A DNA stretch of 64,000 bases from Pseudomonas laurylsulfativorans (lineage in GTDB: Bacteria; Pseudomonadota; Gammaproteobacteria; Pseudomonadales; Pseudomonadaceae). The stretch's first letter is position 1, and every line of letters begins with the position of its first letter. Both the position numbers and the translations under genes were made by a program. The stretch covers positions 310,001-374,000 of the forward strand of contig NZ_MUJK01000003.1 in assembly GCF_002906155.1 (NCBI RefSeq), read 5' to 3'. Below are positions 16,932-25,586 of this stretch, in pieces. The notes beneath the pieces were generated by a model, which worked only from the letters and a program-made list of their open reading frames with translations, was not told where the DNA came from and did not search any database.

Positions 16932-18693
16932 AATCAGAAGTACTTTCAACCCGGTATTTTCGGGCCCGATAGCTCGAAACGAGGCCTTTGAAAAATATGG
17001 CAAGGCCGCCAGCCAGGTCGCCAGGACGGCCGATTATCAGAAGGCCGGCCAAGACGCGTTGGCCCGCCTGATGTCGGTGAGTTACGAAGGCCAACACGGT
17101 GCAGCCAACGCCAATTCGGGCCGGCCCGTGCTGCACGCCCCACCACCACGCGCCGATGGCAACAAACAGGAAACCAACGGTGATCTGTTCACGCTATTGA
17201 TGGCGATGATCAGTGAGCTGCTCGGCGAGGTCGACGTCAACAAACTGAAAAATCGCATGGCGATGTTGCAAAGCATGGCCGGTGCCAGGCAGCAAGGGCA
17301 TGAAAAACTGACGGCTGAATACACCGCAGCCGTCGAGGCGCTGGAGGCTGCCGAGGGCGAGATCGGGAGCAGCCAGGAACGTCTCGATCAGTTGCAGGAA
17401 CGGGTTCGGCAGGTCCAGGGACAGCTGGATGAGAGTGAAGGACGGCTGGCGGGGCTTGATCCTGAGTCACCGGAATACGCGAGCGAACTGGCGCTGCGCG
17501 ACAAGCTCAAGAGTGAGCTGACGGGCCATACCCAAACACTGCAAAAGGCGACGGATGCCCACCTGAAACTGATCGAGTTCGCCAACGCCTGCGCCAGGAC
17601 ACTGGCCGTGGTGGCGGTGAAGGTGCAGGAAGCCGGGCTCGGCGGACCTTCGGTGAAGGAGGCCAACGAAAAGGCGCTGAGCAGCAGCGCACTGGCACTG
17701 CTGAACCGCTTGAAGATCATCGAATTGCTGGGTGATGCAGCGCAGAACAAGGAGGAGGTCAATCAAGAACTCTTCCTGGAGCTGCAAACCAGGCTTCAGG
17801 AGCACATGAAGCTTGAGTCGGAAAAGTATCTGGAAGAAGTCCGCAAGGCCGAGGCGTTGCAGAAGACCATGGGCTGCATTGGCAAAATCGTCGGTGCGAT
17901 TTTGACCGTCGCGACCATCGCCGCCGGCGTGTTGACGGCCAACCCGGTGTTGATCGCGGTGGGTGTGATTGGCGCGGCGATCATGATTTCCGACGCCGCG
18001 GTTCAGTCAGCAACCGGTGTGTCGTTCATGGCCGAAGCCATGAAGCCGCTGACCACGGTCATGCAGGAAGCCATCAAGCTGTTCACCGAGATCTATACAA
18101 AATTGCTGGTGGCATTTGGTGTCGACCCAGAGACCGCGAAGGACATCGCACAAATCGCCGGCATGATCCAGGGCATTGCCGCAACACTGGCTGCCGTTGC
18201 ATTGGTGGCCGTGGTCGGGGCACAGGTGATTGGGCCGATGGTCGGCGCCATCGCCTCAAAACTGTCTTCGATGATTGCCAATGCCGCGCCCGCCGCCATG
18301 CAGGCGTTCAAACAGGCGGCTTCTTCGGTCGGTAACTCACTGACCCAGATGCTGACCCAGTTGCGCGGCTTCATCACCCATGGCGCCGATGCCGTGTCCC
18401 TGGCCCGTTACGGAGCCAATCTGCAGATTGCCCAGGCCGTTACCGAGTTCGGCAATGTGGCCGTGCAGGGCGGTTTGCAGGTTGCTAGCGGCCATCACCA
18501 GGCCCAGGCCGCCGTGCACTTGGCTGACGTGCGGGTGCGCATGGCAATCAGCGAAGAAATCTCGGCTTACCTCACTCGATTGGTCGAAGACTACGGCCAG
18601 GCGATGCAGGTCCGTACTCGACAAATCGAACAGGTCTTTGCCGACATGCAACGCAGTCATACCGTCAGCCTGCAAATGGCCCGGCACGTTTGA
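16924..18693 (+). CDS. sipB: SipB/IpaB-like translocon pore protein (SctE)
   Basis: A 589-residue translocator (SipB is 593). A long coiled coil covers about residues 115-240 (with LDQLQERVRQVQGQLDESEGRL part of it). Two hydrophobic segments follow at about 320-360 and 412-445, the latter within a region starting GIAATLAAVALVAVVGAQV. The C-terminal part is helical. With SipC it forms the pore in the host membrane. It overlaps sicA, its chaperone. Confidence 0.93.
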   Translation: MSEIRSTFNPVFSGPIARNEAFEKYGKAASQVARTADYQKAGQDALARLMSVSYEGQHGAANANSGRPVLHAPPPRADGNKQETNGDLFTLLMAMISELLGEVDVNKLKNRMAMLQSMAGARQQGHEKLTAEYTAAVEALEAAEGEIGSSQERLDQLQERVRQVQGQLDESEGRLAGLDPESPEYASELALRDKLKSELTGHTQTLQKATDAHLKLIEFANACARTLAVVAVKVQEAGLGGPSVKEANEKALSSSALALLNRLKIIELLGDAAQNKEEVNQELFLELQTRLQEHMKLESEKYLEEVRKAEALQKTMGCIGKIVGAILTVATIAAGVLTANPVLIAVGVIGAAIMISDAAVQSATGVSFMAEAMKPLTTVMQEAIKLFTEIYTKLLVAFGVDPETAKDIAQIAGMIQGIAATLAAVALVAVVGAQVIGPMVGAIASKLSSMIANAAPAAMQAFKQAASSVGNSLTQMLTQLRGFITHGADAVSLARYGANLQIAQAVTEFGNVAVQGGLQVASGHHQAQAAVHLADVRVRMAISEEISAYLTRLVEDYGQAMQVRTRQIEQVFADMQRSHTVSLQMARHV

Positions 18694-18717
18694 ATCAATG
18701 ATTAAAGGAAATTTGGC

Positions 18718-19815
18718 ATGTCTACCATTCACACCACGATCAGGCCTGCTCCAACGGTATTGACTCACGACCCGGTCAACGATGCAGGGCTGAGCGAGTT
18801 GGTCGCTCAGGAGCAATTTTCCAAGGACCTTAAAGGCAAGCGTCTTTCTGGTTCGGCAATCGATCAACTCGCGGCGAAGCAGGTACTCCAGAACATTAAC
18901 CTCACGGCCCCTACGGCTGCGGAACTCGAAAGCGCCATCGACGCCTACCAGCCGAGCGAAGCGGACTGGCAAGATTTCGCTTCGGCTTCGATGATGCTCC
19001 CTGATGAAGTGCTCAACGATCTGATGTTCGATCCAGGCGCTTGGGAAAAACATGCCAATGTATTGATCGCTGCAATTATTGCGCTGAACATCGCCAGGGT
19101 CGTCAACGCTCAACTGCGTGGGCATTTTGGTGTGATGGCGGCCGAGGCGGCCGAGGCCCAGGGCGCGGCCATTGTCGAGTCCGGCAATGCGGCCTTCTAC
19201 AGTGCCGTTACCGCCGCCGTCGGGTCCGGAGTAATCGCCGGTGCCGCCTTCTTGAAAACGGGTCAAGGTCTGGGGCTCAAACATGCGGATATCAACCTGC
19301 ACAAACGCAATGCCCTGGATGCCGGCAATATCAAGAGTGACCTCGAGCAGCATCGCTCCCGCAATGAATGGGACCCGCAAGCCACCTACAAGATAAAAAC
19401 CTTCGATGATGTCGGCCGGTCGACTTCAGTCGATTTCAAACCCAAGGGCTCGACCTTGACGCCTCAGGAGCAGGCATGGTTCGACGGGGAAATCCTCAAG
19501 GCGCAAAAGGTTGGTCAAACCTCCGACTGGCTGAGCCAAATGGGCAGCAAGGGCATTGAGAAGAAACTGGAAATCGGTCGCTCGCTCAGCGCCATGTCGA
19601 TGAACCTGGGCCAGGTTGTGTCCAGCCTGGTTCGTATGGCCGAACACGCGGCGCGGGAGAAAGAAGTCGTGCAGCAGAGTGCACAAAATACCCAGAAAAG
19701 CTTGAGTGACGAGGTCGGTCAGAAAGACTCGGCCGATGCGGCTCTCTTGCAAAAAATCATGGACATCGTGATGCAGCTTTTTCAATCACGCCTTGAAATT
19801 TTTAGAAACTTCTAA
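18718..19815 (+). CDS. sipC: SipC/IpaC-like translocon protein (SctB)
   Basis: A 365-residue protein at the SipC position (SipC is 409). Hydrophobic segments occur at about residues 114-130 (VLIAAIIALNIARVV) and 163-181 (AVTAAVGSGVIAGAAF). The C-terminal region is helical and contains SMNLGQVVSSLVRMAEHAA and a Gln/Asp-rich end. It is expected to be the second pore subunit; in Salmonella SipC also bundles actin, which cannot be judged here. A TAAAGGA ribosome binding site precedes the ATG. Confidence 0.88.
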   Translation: MSTIHTTIRPAPTVLTHDPVNDAGLSELVAQEQFSKDLKGKRLSGSAIDQLAAKQVLQNINLTAPTAAELESAIDAYQPSEADWQDFASASMMLPDEVLNDLMFDPGAWEKHANVLIAAIIALNIARVVNAQLRGHFGVMAAEAAEAQGAAIVESGNAAFYSAVTAAVGSGVIAGAAFLKTGQGLGLKHADINLHKRNALDAGNIKSDLEQHRSRNEWDPQATYKIKTFDDVGRSTSVDFKPKGSTLTPQEQAWFDGEILKAQKVGQTSDWLSQMGSKGIEKKLEIGRSLSAMSMNLGQVVSSLVRMAEHAAREKEVVQQSAQNTQKSLSDEVGQKDSADAALLQKIMDIVMQLFQSRLEIFRNF

Positions 19816-19828
19816 GTGAGGAAACAGC

Positions 19829-20914
19829 ATGAGAATCGCAGAGCCCTCACTACCGGCAAACAGCGTCCCTGCTGACTTCAATGCCATTGTTGATGCGCCG
19901 TTGCCTGCCGAAATGCCTGTCGAGGTCCACGCCGGGTTTTCCCTTACGCAATTGCTTGAGCGCTCGGTCAAGGCGCTGAATCGTAATCTGGAAAATATGC
20001 TCAAGTACCCGGCAGGCGTTCCAAGAGCGCTTCAAGGCTCGCCTGCGGAGGTTTTGGCGCAGTATTTTTCGTCTGCCGAGTTTGTCGACCCGACTCACGC
20101 TAAACAGATTCGATCGCTGATGTTGATACACCAGATACAGCAGAGTGGAACGGTATTCACTCATTGCCTCGAAACGCTGCCAATGGAGCAACGTCAGCAA
20201 CTCTACGATGAGAAAGATCGTATTCTCGATGAGCTGAGACAAATGTCGATGCCGGATGAGATCGCTGACGAGTTTGACCTGGAAATTAATGCTTCAAATG
20301 AGTTCTTTGACAAACTGCTCGAGCTGATTGACCTGATCAAGAACCGTTACCTGGCCGGTTATGAGCATATCATTGCAGCCTATTCGAACTTCTTTTCCGA
20401 CTTCAATGCGGACATTACCGCGAAGTTGAAAGACTGGATTGAAGGCGCCAATGAGGGCAAAGAAGTCAAGTTGAATGTCGGTGCGCTGAGAACAGCACTC
20501 AATGACCTGATCGCTAAGTACAGCCATCCAAATTCTGCATCCGTGCTGTTTCCCCAACCCGGAAAAGGAGGCACGAACAGGGCGGAAGCAGAAAAGTGGC
20601 GAGAAGCGCTGGGGCTGCCTGCAAGTTGCCTCAAGCAAAATCCCGACGGCAGTTACTGCGTAGTCATCGACACCGGGCCGCTATGGAGAATGCGCGAGAG
20701 TCTTCCATCCGGCGGCTGGGTTACTTGGGATACCGCCAAATTCCAGGCTTGGCAAACCGGCTTCAATGCCCAGGAAGAGCGCATGAAGAACACATTGCAG
20801 TCCTTTACCCAAAAATATTCGAATGCCAACGCTTATCACGATAACTTCAATAAGACCTTGTCTTCACATCTGAATCAGTTTGCAGATATGTTGAAAGCTA
20901 TGTTGAATTTTTGA
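19829..20914 (+). CDS. sipD: SipD/IpaD/BipD-like needle tip protein (SctA)
   Basis: A 361-residue hydrophilic protein with the family pattern at the C-terminus: FQAWQTGFNAQEERMKNTLQ and then QKYSNANAYHDNFNKTLSS. The long helices before and after the central domain form the coiled coil that sits on the needle. The AGGAAACAGC site precedes the ATG. Base composition is clearly more AT-rich than in the sct genes, as in the following iacP and hilA leader. Confidence 0.9.
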   Translation: MRIAEPSLPANSVPADFNAIVDAPLPAEMPVEVHAGFSLTQLLERSVKALNRNLENMLKYPAGVPRALQGSPAEVLAQYFSSAEFVDPTHAKQIRSLMLIHQIQQSGTVFTHCLETLPMEQRQQLYDEKDRILDELRQMSMPDEIADEFDLEINASNEFFDKLLELIDLIKNRYLAGYEHIIAAYSNFFSDFNADITAKLKDWIEGANEGKEVKLNVGALRTALNDLIAKYSHPNSASVLFPQPGKGGTNRAEAEKWREALGLPASCLKQNPDGSYCVVIDTGPLWRMRESLPSGGWVTWDTAKFQAWQTGFNAQEERMKNTLQSFTQKYSNANAYHDNFNKTLSSHLNQFADMLKAMLNF

Positions 20915-20973
20915 AGCGGAGCTGTCGCATATCAGTAAAAGAATATTCTTGAAGCGGGCGTGGTACTGGCTTG

Positions 20974-21002
20974 TCCGGGCTGGAGTCGTGCCCGGATTTT
21001 TT
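20974..21002 (+). terminator. Terminator-like hairpin directly before iacP
   Basis: TCCGGGC and GCCCGGA form a perfect 7-bp stem (20974-20980 with 20990-20996) around a 9-base loop, followed by six T residues (20997-21002). The iacP ribosome binding site (GGAGG) starts a few bases later. It would end the sicA-sipBCD message and limit iacP to readthrough transcription. Confidence 0.78.
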
Positions 21003-21015
21003 GTTGGAGGGAGTA

Positions 21016-21270
21016 ATGTCGGGTTTCATGAGTGATGATCTTGAATGTCAGGTTATACAGGTGCTGTCAGGTTATTTGCGGGTTGATCGACGGACGATCA
21101 AGTCGGATTCACGACTGGTGGAAGATTTGTGCGTTGATTCCGTGGGTGTTGTAGAGATTGTTATATCCATCAATGAGGCGTTTGGTATCGATCTACCGGA
21201 TGCTGATGTGACGGCGTGGCGTACGGTCGGTGACATTTGTTGTTTGGTGAGAAAGTGCAAGTGGGGGTGA
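21016..21270 (+). CDS. iacP: IacP-like acyl carrier protein
   Basis: An 84-residue acyl carrier protein (Salmonella IacP is 82). The phosphopantetheine attachment serine is Ser42 in DLCVDSVGVVEI; the usual DSL is DSV here. The flanking helix I and helix III patterns (VIQVLSGYLRVD, VTAWRTVGDICCLV) fit the fold. IacP sits at the same place in SPI-1 and has been linked to translocator function and effector secretion. The ATG at 21016 has TTGGAGGGAG in front. Confidence 0.85.
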   Translation: MSGFMSDDLECQVIQVLSGYLRVDRRTIKSDSRLVEDLCVDSVGVVEIVISINEAFGIDLPDADVTAWRTVGDICCLVRKCKWG

Positions 21271-21287
21271 GCGTTTAAAAACAGTCT

Positions 21288-21315
21288 GCCGTTACGATTG
21301 TAAGGCGTGTTTTTT
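21288..21315 (+). terminator. Possible terminator after iacP
   Basis: GCC-G-TTAC (21288-21295) pairs with GTAAGGC (21300-21306) with one bulged G, a GATT loop and then a T-rich run (TGTTTTTT). It is a moderate hairpin that separates iacP from hilA. Confidence 0.5.
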
Positions 21316-21537
21316 CATTTTGTGAGAGTCGTATTTCTTTGCTACGGGTTACGGGTCGATGCTTGATTTTTAAAGAGAGCTTACTGATTGTGTCGTACTT
21401 TCCTACGTCACAGGGTTACTAGTCCTACGGAATCCTCCTACTCAACTTCCTATAGTCACGCGGCTTGTCATCTCGAGCCTGATCACCCACAGCGCTTGAT
21501 TGCGCTTGAGTAACTTTCTATAGAGAAATTTCAAAAT
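21316..21537 (+). promoter_or_regulatory. AT-rich control region upstream of hilA
   Basis: About 220 bases without coding capacity and distinctly AT-rich compared with flanking genes. It has the direct repeat GCGCTTGA at 21492-21499 and 21502-21509 (10-base period), and two related CTATAG-containing motifs, at about 21450 and about 21520. No convincing -35/-10 pair or strong ribosome binding site was found (only AGAGAAA before the ATG). It is the likely entry point of regulation for the island. Confidence 0.5.
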
Positions 21538-23199
21538 ATGGACAGTGCAACTGATCAATCGCCGGTCAACTCATTCGTTTTTGACCACTGGCTATTGCAA
21601 GGCGATGGAACGCTGATGCGAGATGGAGAGGGCGTTCACGTCCCACCCAAAGAGTTGAACGTACTGCGCCTGCTGCTGAAGTCGGCGGGGTCGGTCGTCA
21701 GCAAGGATTATTTGCTGGACCATGTATGGCCCGAGATGGATGCAGCCGAAGAATCGTTGACCCGCTGCATTTACGCATTGCGCAAGCTACTCAGGGAAAA
21801 CAAGGATTTCATTGCGACCGTGTACGGCCAGGGTTATCGATTTACCTGTGCGGTTGTCGAACTCGACACATCTGCTCAGGCGAGGACTGTGGCGCCTTCG
21901 CTGGCTGTTCTGCCGTTTCGCAATCTGGGGGAGACGGCAGCGCTGGATCTGCAAGATGTGATGATCCGTCAGTTGACCACGGCGTTCGGCGAGGTATTGC
22001 ACGTCATTCCCTCGGGATTGATAGCGGCTTATGCACAACCCGTCGACGTGCGGTCGCTGATCGGGCAGTTGTCCGCGGACTTCTGTTTGAGCGGGCGTTG
22101 TAGCGGCCCGAGCGATCAGCGGCAATGGTCGGTCGAGTTGATCCGTGGCCGCGATCACTTTCTGCTGCATGGGCAGACACTGGATGCCCGTGATCTCGGG
22201 GCGGCGCTCGGGGCATTGACGTGTCTGGTTGCGCAGCGTGCTCCCGGCTTGCATCTGGTTGGTGATGCCTGCTCCTCATACCCGGCCGCGGTGGCGTACC
22301 TGCGTGGTTTGTGCAGCGTGCAGCAGCACACTCCACAAAGTCTGCGCGATGCGCTGGTGCAGTTTCGCCAGTGCCTGAAGCTTGATGCCGGTTACACACT
22401 GTCCTGGTGTGGTTTGGCGGATGCGTGGCTGGGGCAGGCAATGATCGGGTTGTGTTATCAGGGCCGGGCAATCGATGAGGCACAATCGGCGATTTCCAAT
22501 GCCTTGGCATTGGACCCTGGCAACATCCCTGCATTGGCTCGCCTGGCGTTGCTCACCAGTCTGCGCGGCTGCGAACAGGCGGCCCAGGTGCTTTTCCACC
22601 GCTGTCTGCTGGCTGCCGATCAGGCAGACGTTCATTACTTTCATGCCTGGCATCACTGGTTCTGGCGGCGCAACGCGCAGGCTGCGCAAAGTATCGACAA
22701 TGCTCTGCGGCATGATCCTGATTGCGTACGGGCACAGGTCTTGCGTATGCGCATTGCGCTTGCCGCAAGTCCCGAGTCGGCCGTGCTGATGGCTCGTCGA
22801 GCTCTGCAACAGGGCGCCTCGGGCAATTCGTTGCTGGTGATTCTGTATGTCGTGGTGTTGGCTTACTTTGGCCAGCACACGGCAGCCTGGGACGAGCTCG
22901 AACAGGCTGGGCTCTGCGAAAGCGCAGTCGGTGAACAGGGACTGGCTGCCTGGAATGTGCTGTTCGGCGTCAATCCATTCAATGCCCGCGACCTGTATGA
23001 GAACTGGCGGGCTCTGGCCAGGCTGCGATCCGTTGATGGCATTGCGTTGTCGCGTTGGTCCGGTTTGTCAGGTGTTCCGGTGGTTGAGCCGCTCTGGAGT
23101 TCTTTGCAACGAGCGCCTCATGTGCACTATCAAGCCTCGACGCAGGATCATCCTGTTCGCGAGCGACCGACGCTGGTCAGCGAGCGGCGTCTGGCATGA
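21538..23199 (+). CDS. hilA: HilA-like transcriptional activator
   Basis: A 553-residue protein, the same length as Salmonella HilA. Residues 15-110 form an OmpR/PhoB-type winged helix (VPPKELNVLRLLLKSAGSVV, then LTRCIYALRKLLREN and VYGQGYRFTC). The middle and C-terminal parts resemble the HilA/CadC-like region followed by tetratricopeptide-type repeats (about residues 250-480). HilA activates the prg/org and inv/spa operons in Salmonella. It overlaps iagB by four bases as in SPI-1. No hilC, hilD or rtsA homologue is present in the window. Confidence 0.88.
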   Translation: MDSATDQSPVNSFVFDHWLLQGDGTLMRDGEGVHVPPKELNVLRLLLKSAGSVVSKDYLLDHVWPEMDAAEESLTRCIYALRKLLRENKDFIATVYGQGYRFTCAVVELDTSAQARTVAPSLAVLPFRNLGETAALDLQDVMIRQLTTAFGEVLHVIPSGLIAAYAQPVDVRSLIGQLSADFCLSGRCSGPSDQRQWSVELIRGRDHFLLHGQTLDARDLGAALGALTCLVAQRAPGLHLVGDACSSYPAAVAYLRGLCSVQQHTPQSLRDALVQFRQCLKLDAGYTLSWCGLADAWLGQAMIGLCYQGRAIDEAQSAISNALALDPGNIPALARLALLTSLRGCEQAAQVLFHRCLLAADQADVHYFHAWHHWFWRRNAQAAQSIDNALRHDPDCVRAQVLRMRIALAASPESAVLMARRALQQGASGNSLLVILYVVVLAYFGQHTAAWDELEQAGLCESAVGEQGLAAWNVLFGVNPFNARDLYENWRALARLRSVDGIALSRWSGLSGVPVVEPLWSSLQRAPHVHYQASTQDHPVRERPTLVSERRLA

Positions 23200-23648
23200 C
23201 GCCGCGCAGCATCAAGTGGCTAACGGTGCTGGTGTGCCTTGGCGCGAGCCAGGCGCAAGCCTGGTGCTGGAGTCAGGCGGGGACGCGACATGCGATCGAA
23301 CCCGAACTGCTTAGAGCGATTGCCGATGTCGAATCGGGACAGAATCCGAACGCAATGAACTACAACAAGGACGGTTCGCGAGACATCGGGCTCATGCAGA
23401 TCAATAGCCATCATCTACCCCGTTTGAGCGCTCAGGGCATCACTGAGCAGCGCCTGCTGGATGATCCTTGCCTGTCAGTTGAAGTCGGTGCCTCGGTGCT
23501 TGCCGATTTTATCGCGCGTTACGGCTACAACTGGACGGCAGTGGGTGCCTATAACGCTGGCAATTCTGCTCAACGGCAAGCCGCGCGCCTGCGCTATGCG
23601 CACAAGGTCTGGCAGCGTTACCAGGTGTTTTCCCTGGCTCGACAATGA
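23196..23648 (+). CDS. iagB: IagB-like lytic transglycosylase
   Basis: A 150-residue SLT-family enzyme with a signal peptide (about residues 1-22, ending SQAQA). The catalytic Glu46 lies in IADVESGQNPNA, followed by the conserved GLMQIN and AVGAYNAGNS motifs. It opens the peptidoglycan for passage of the needle complex. It overlaps hilA, the same pairing as in Salmonella. Confidence 0.93.
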   Translation: MTPRSIKWLTVLVCLGASQAQAWCWSQAGTRHAIEPELLRAIADVESGQNPNAMNYNKDGSRDIGLMQINSHHLPRLSAQGITEQRLLDDPCLSVEVGASVLADFIARYGYNWTAVGAYNAGNSAQRQAARLRYAHKVWQRYQVFSLARQ

Positions 23649-23774
23649 GGGTGCCATGAGCGCTGGCGCAAGATTCTGATCCTGTGCAGGGCGCGATCAG
23701 CAGAATTCGATCATGAAGCCTGCCGCCAGACTTTCTACCATGCCCGCTCATTTCATAGCCCTGGAGCTTGAACG

Positions 23775-24947
23775 GTGACAGTTCTGCCGGCCCCCGACCC
23801 GCAACCTTGCGTTCTACGGATACTCAATGGCGCGCTGCAAGGTTGCGAATTCCCCCTCGGTGAAAGCACAACCCTGTTCGTGGTAGGGGCTGTGGAACTG
23901 TTGGGAGAGGGGGTACTGACTGCCAGCGTCCCGGCGGATGCGATCTTCGTTCCCCTGGCGTCGGGGGGATGCAATTTTGAAGTATTGGCCGGTCAAGTCA
24001 CGCCGCAAGGCCTGCCGCTGCGGGTGCTCGATGAGTCAATGGAAATACGCCACTGTGCTTTCCACACCAGGGTGCAGATCGGCGGCCTGCAAATCGCCTT
24101 GCGGCCTGAAGAGCAGCCCTGGGCACCTGAACTTCTCGGGCTACAACCTGACGCGACCTCTGAAGCCGCCGCTGTCGTGTGGTGGCGTGCCCCTTGGTCT
24201 GGATGGGTCGCCAGCGGCCTGGCGCTGGCTGCCCTGGTCACCGCGGTCGGCGTCTGGTCGGTGCCTGGACCCACACCTGAAACCGATGTTCGCGCGTTGA
24301 TCACCGGAGCCAGTGACGAAGCCAAGGTGTTGAGTGGTCGTGACCATGCGATCTATGTGTTCGTGGCTTCCGAACGCGATGCGGGTTGGAGTCGGCAAGT
24401 GCTGGTGCGCCACAACACGCTGAGCGGCAAAGTGCTGGTGATGGACCAGGAGCGTCGTCGGCTGGAGCATTTACTGGTTGACCATGATCCACAACTGGCC
24501 TGGCACTCCATTGATCTGAAGGAACCATCGGTACCGCGACTGTTGCTAAGTGCACAACGCAATCTGCTCACACCTCAAAAACAGGCAAAGCTGCTCGATG
24601 CACTGCTTTCGGCCGCGCCATATGCCCAGAACATAACGGTGCAAATGCAGGATGACAGCCTGCTCGTCGATCTGGCGCAAGAGGGGTTGCAGCGCCTGTC
24701 ACTGGCCTTCAGCCGCATTGAGCATGAGGACAGTGTCACGTTTGCCGTTGCAGGCAATTTGCAGGATTCCGAACTGGCGAACGCTCGCCGGTACATCGAC
24801 AGCTTTTACCGGCAGTGGGGTGATCGCTACGTGCACTTCACCGTCGAGCTCAAGGACGACTTGCTCAAGGACAAGTCGTTCCAGACCGGCCCACAGGGCT
24901 ACATCAAGATGACCACGTCATCCTGGCATTTTCCTACACAACACTAA
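23775..24947 (+). CDS. sctD: SctD (PrgH family), inner-membrane outer ring protein
   Basis: A 390-residue protein (PrgH is 392). The cytoplasmic N-terminal domain is FHA-like (residues 1-130); one membrane segment lies at about 138-163 (GWVASGLALAALVTAVGVW), and the periplasmic part (170-390) carries ring-building domains. It starts with GTG at 23775, supported by GGAG eight bases upstream. It begins the prg/org-type operon, 126 bases after iagB; that gap contains only an imperfect hairpin (about 23667-23715). Confidence 0.9.
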   Translation: MTVLPAPDPQPCVLRILNGALQGCEFPLGESTTLFVVGAVELLGEGVLTASVPADAIFVPLASGGCNFEVLAGQVTPQGLPLRVLDESMEIRHCAFHTRVQIGGLQIALRPEEQPWAPELLGLQPDATSEAAAVVWWRAPWSGWVASGLALAALVTAVGVWSVPGPTPETDVRALITGASDEAKVLSGRDHAIYVFVASERDAGWSRQVLVRHNTLSGKVLVMDQERRRLEHLLVDHDPQLAWHSIDLKEPSVPRLLLSAQRNLLTPQKQAKLLDALLSAAPYAQNITVQMQDDSLLVDLAQEGLQRLSLAFSRIEHEDSVTFAVAGNLQDSELANARRYIDSFYRQWGDRYVHFTVELKDDLLKDKSFQTGPQGYIKMTTSSWHFPTQH

Positions 24948-24957
24948 AAGGTGACTC

Positions 24958-25218
24958 ATGGCCGACATTGGTATCCCCATCGACTTTGCCGATGACTTTC
25001 TCGGGCGTCAGGCCGAGGCATTCGAAAACGGTGCATCCAAACTCAAGGACGCATTGGACAAAGCGCTGGATGACTTGAAGAAAGATGCATCGGACCCTGG
25101 TCTGCTGGCGGCTTATCAGGCCGCGTTTTCGTCCTACACGGTGTTTCGAAACGCTCAGACCAATACGATCAAGGGCTTCAAGGATATCGACATGGCGATC
25201 ATCCAGGCAGCTCGCTGA
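24958..25218 (+). CDS. sctF: SctF (PrgI family), needle subunit
   Basis: An 86-residue helical protein (PrgI is 80). The helix-turn-helix pattern with DALDDLKKDASDPGLLAAYQAAFS includes the conserved (S/D)DP-type turn between the two helices, and the C-terminal YTVFRNAQTNTIKGFKDID resembles the needle lumen end. AAGGTG lies at good spacing before the ATG. Many copies are needed per cell; a stable stem-loop follows the gene. Confidence 0.94.
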   Translation: MADIGIPIDFADDFLGRQAEAFENGASKLKDALDKALDDLKKDASDPGLLAAYQAAFSSYTVFRNAQTNTIKGFKDIDMAIIQAAR

Positions 25219-25234
25219 CGCTTGCTTTTTGACC

Positions 25235-25258
25235 GGCCATTGGTACGCGTCAATGGCC
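25235..25258 (+). promoter_or_regulatory. Stem-loop between needle (sctF) and inner rod (sctI) genes
   Basis: GGCCATTG (25235-25242) and CAATGGCC (25251-25258) form a perfect 8-bp stem with an 8-base loop, followed by ATTTTC. The T run is short, so it may be a partial terminator or an mRNA 3'-end protector that raises needle subunit output relative to sctI. Confidence 0.6.
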
Positions 25259-25277
25259 ATTTTCATGAGTGCATTGC

Positions 25278-25586
25278 ATGGCTATTCAAAACATTTCTCT
25301 GTCTGGCGTCGGCCGATCGGTCTTTACGGAATTGCGCGGCCCCCACGAAGGCCCGATCGTATCCCTTGAGTCCCGATTGATCGAAGCGTTTGCCGGTTCC
25401 GCGGTCAATAGCGAGCAGGACGTTTCAGCCATCAATCAGATGCTGCAGCGCCCGGATATCACCAATCCCGAAGTACTGGCCCAGTTACAGGAGCTGACCG
25501 GGCAATACAACGTGGACATCAACTTGCTTAACGTACTGGTCCGCAAAGCAGTAGGCACTGCCGAAACCCTGCTGCGTGCCTCATGA
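25278..25586 (+). CDS. sctI: SctI (PrgJ family), inner rod protein
   Basis: A 102-residue protein (PrgJ is 101) with the family C-terminal helix pattern: ALNQ-type segment INQMLQRPDITNPEVLAQLQ, then QYNVDINLLNVLVRKAVGTAETLLR. It joins the needle to the export gate. The ribosome binding site is weak, in line with the low copy number (few subunits per machine). It overlaps sctJ by four bases. Confidence 0.92.
   Translation: MAIQNISLSGVGRSVFTELRGPHEGPIVSLESRLIEAFAGSAVNSEQDVSAINQMLQRPDITNPEVLAQLQELTGQYNVDINLLNVLVRKAVGTAETLLRAS

Noticed and set aside
23667..23715. Terminator after iagB
   Set aside because: The hairpin has an internal three-base bulge and no T run, so it was left as a minor note only.
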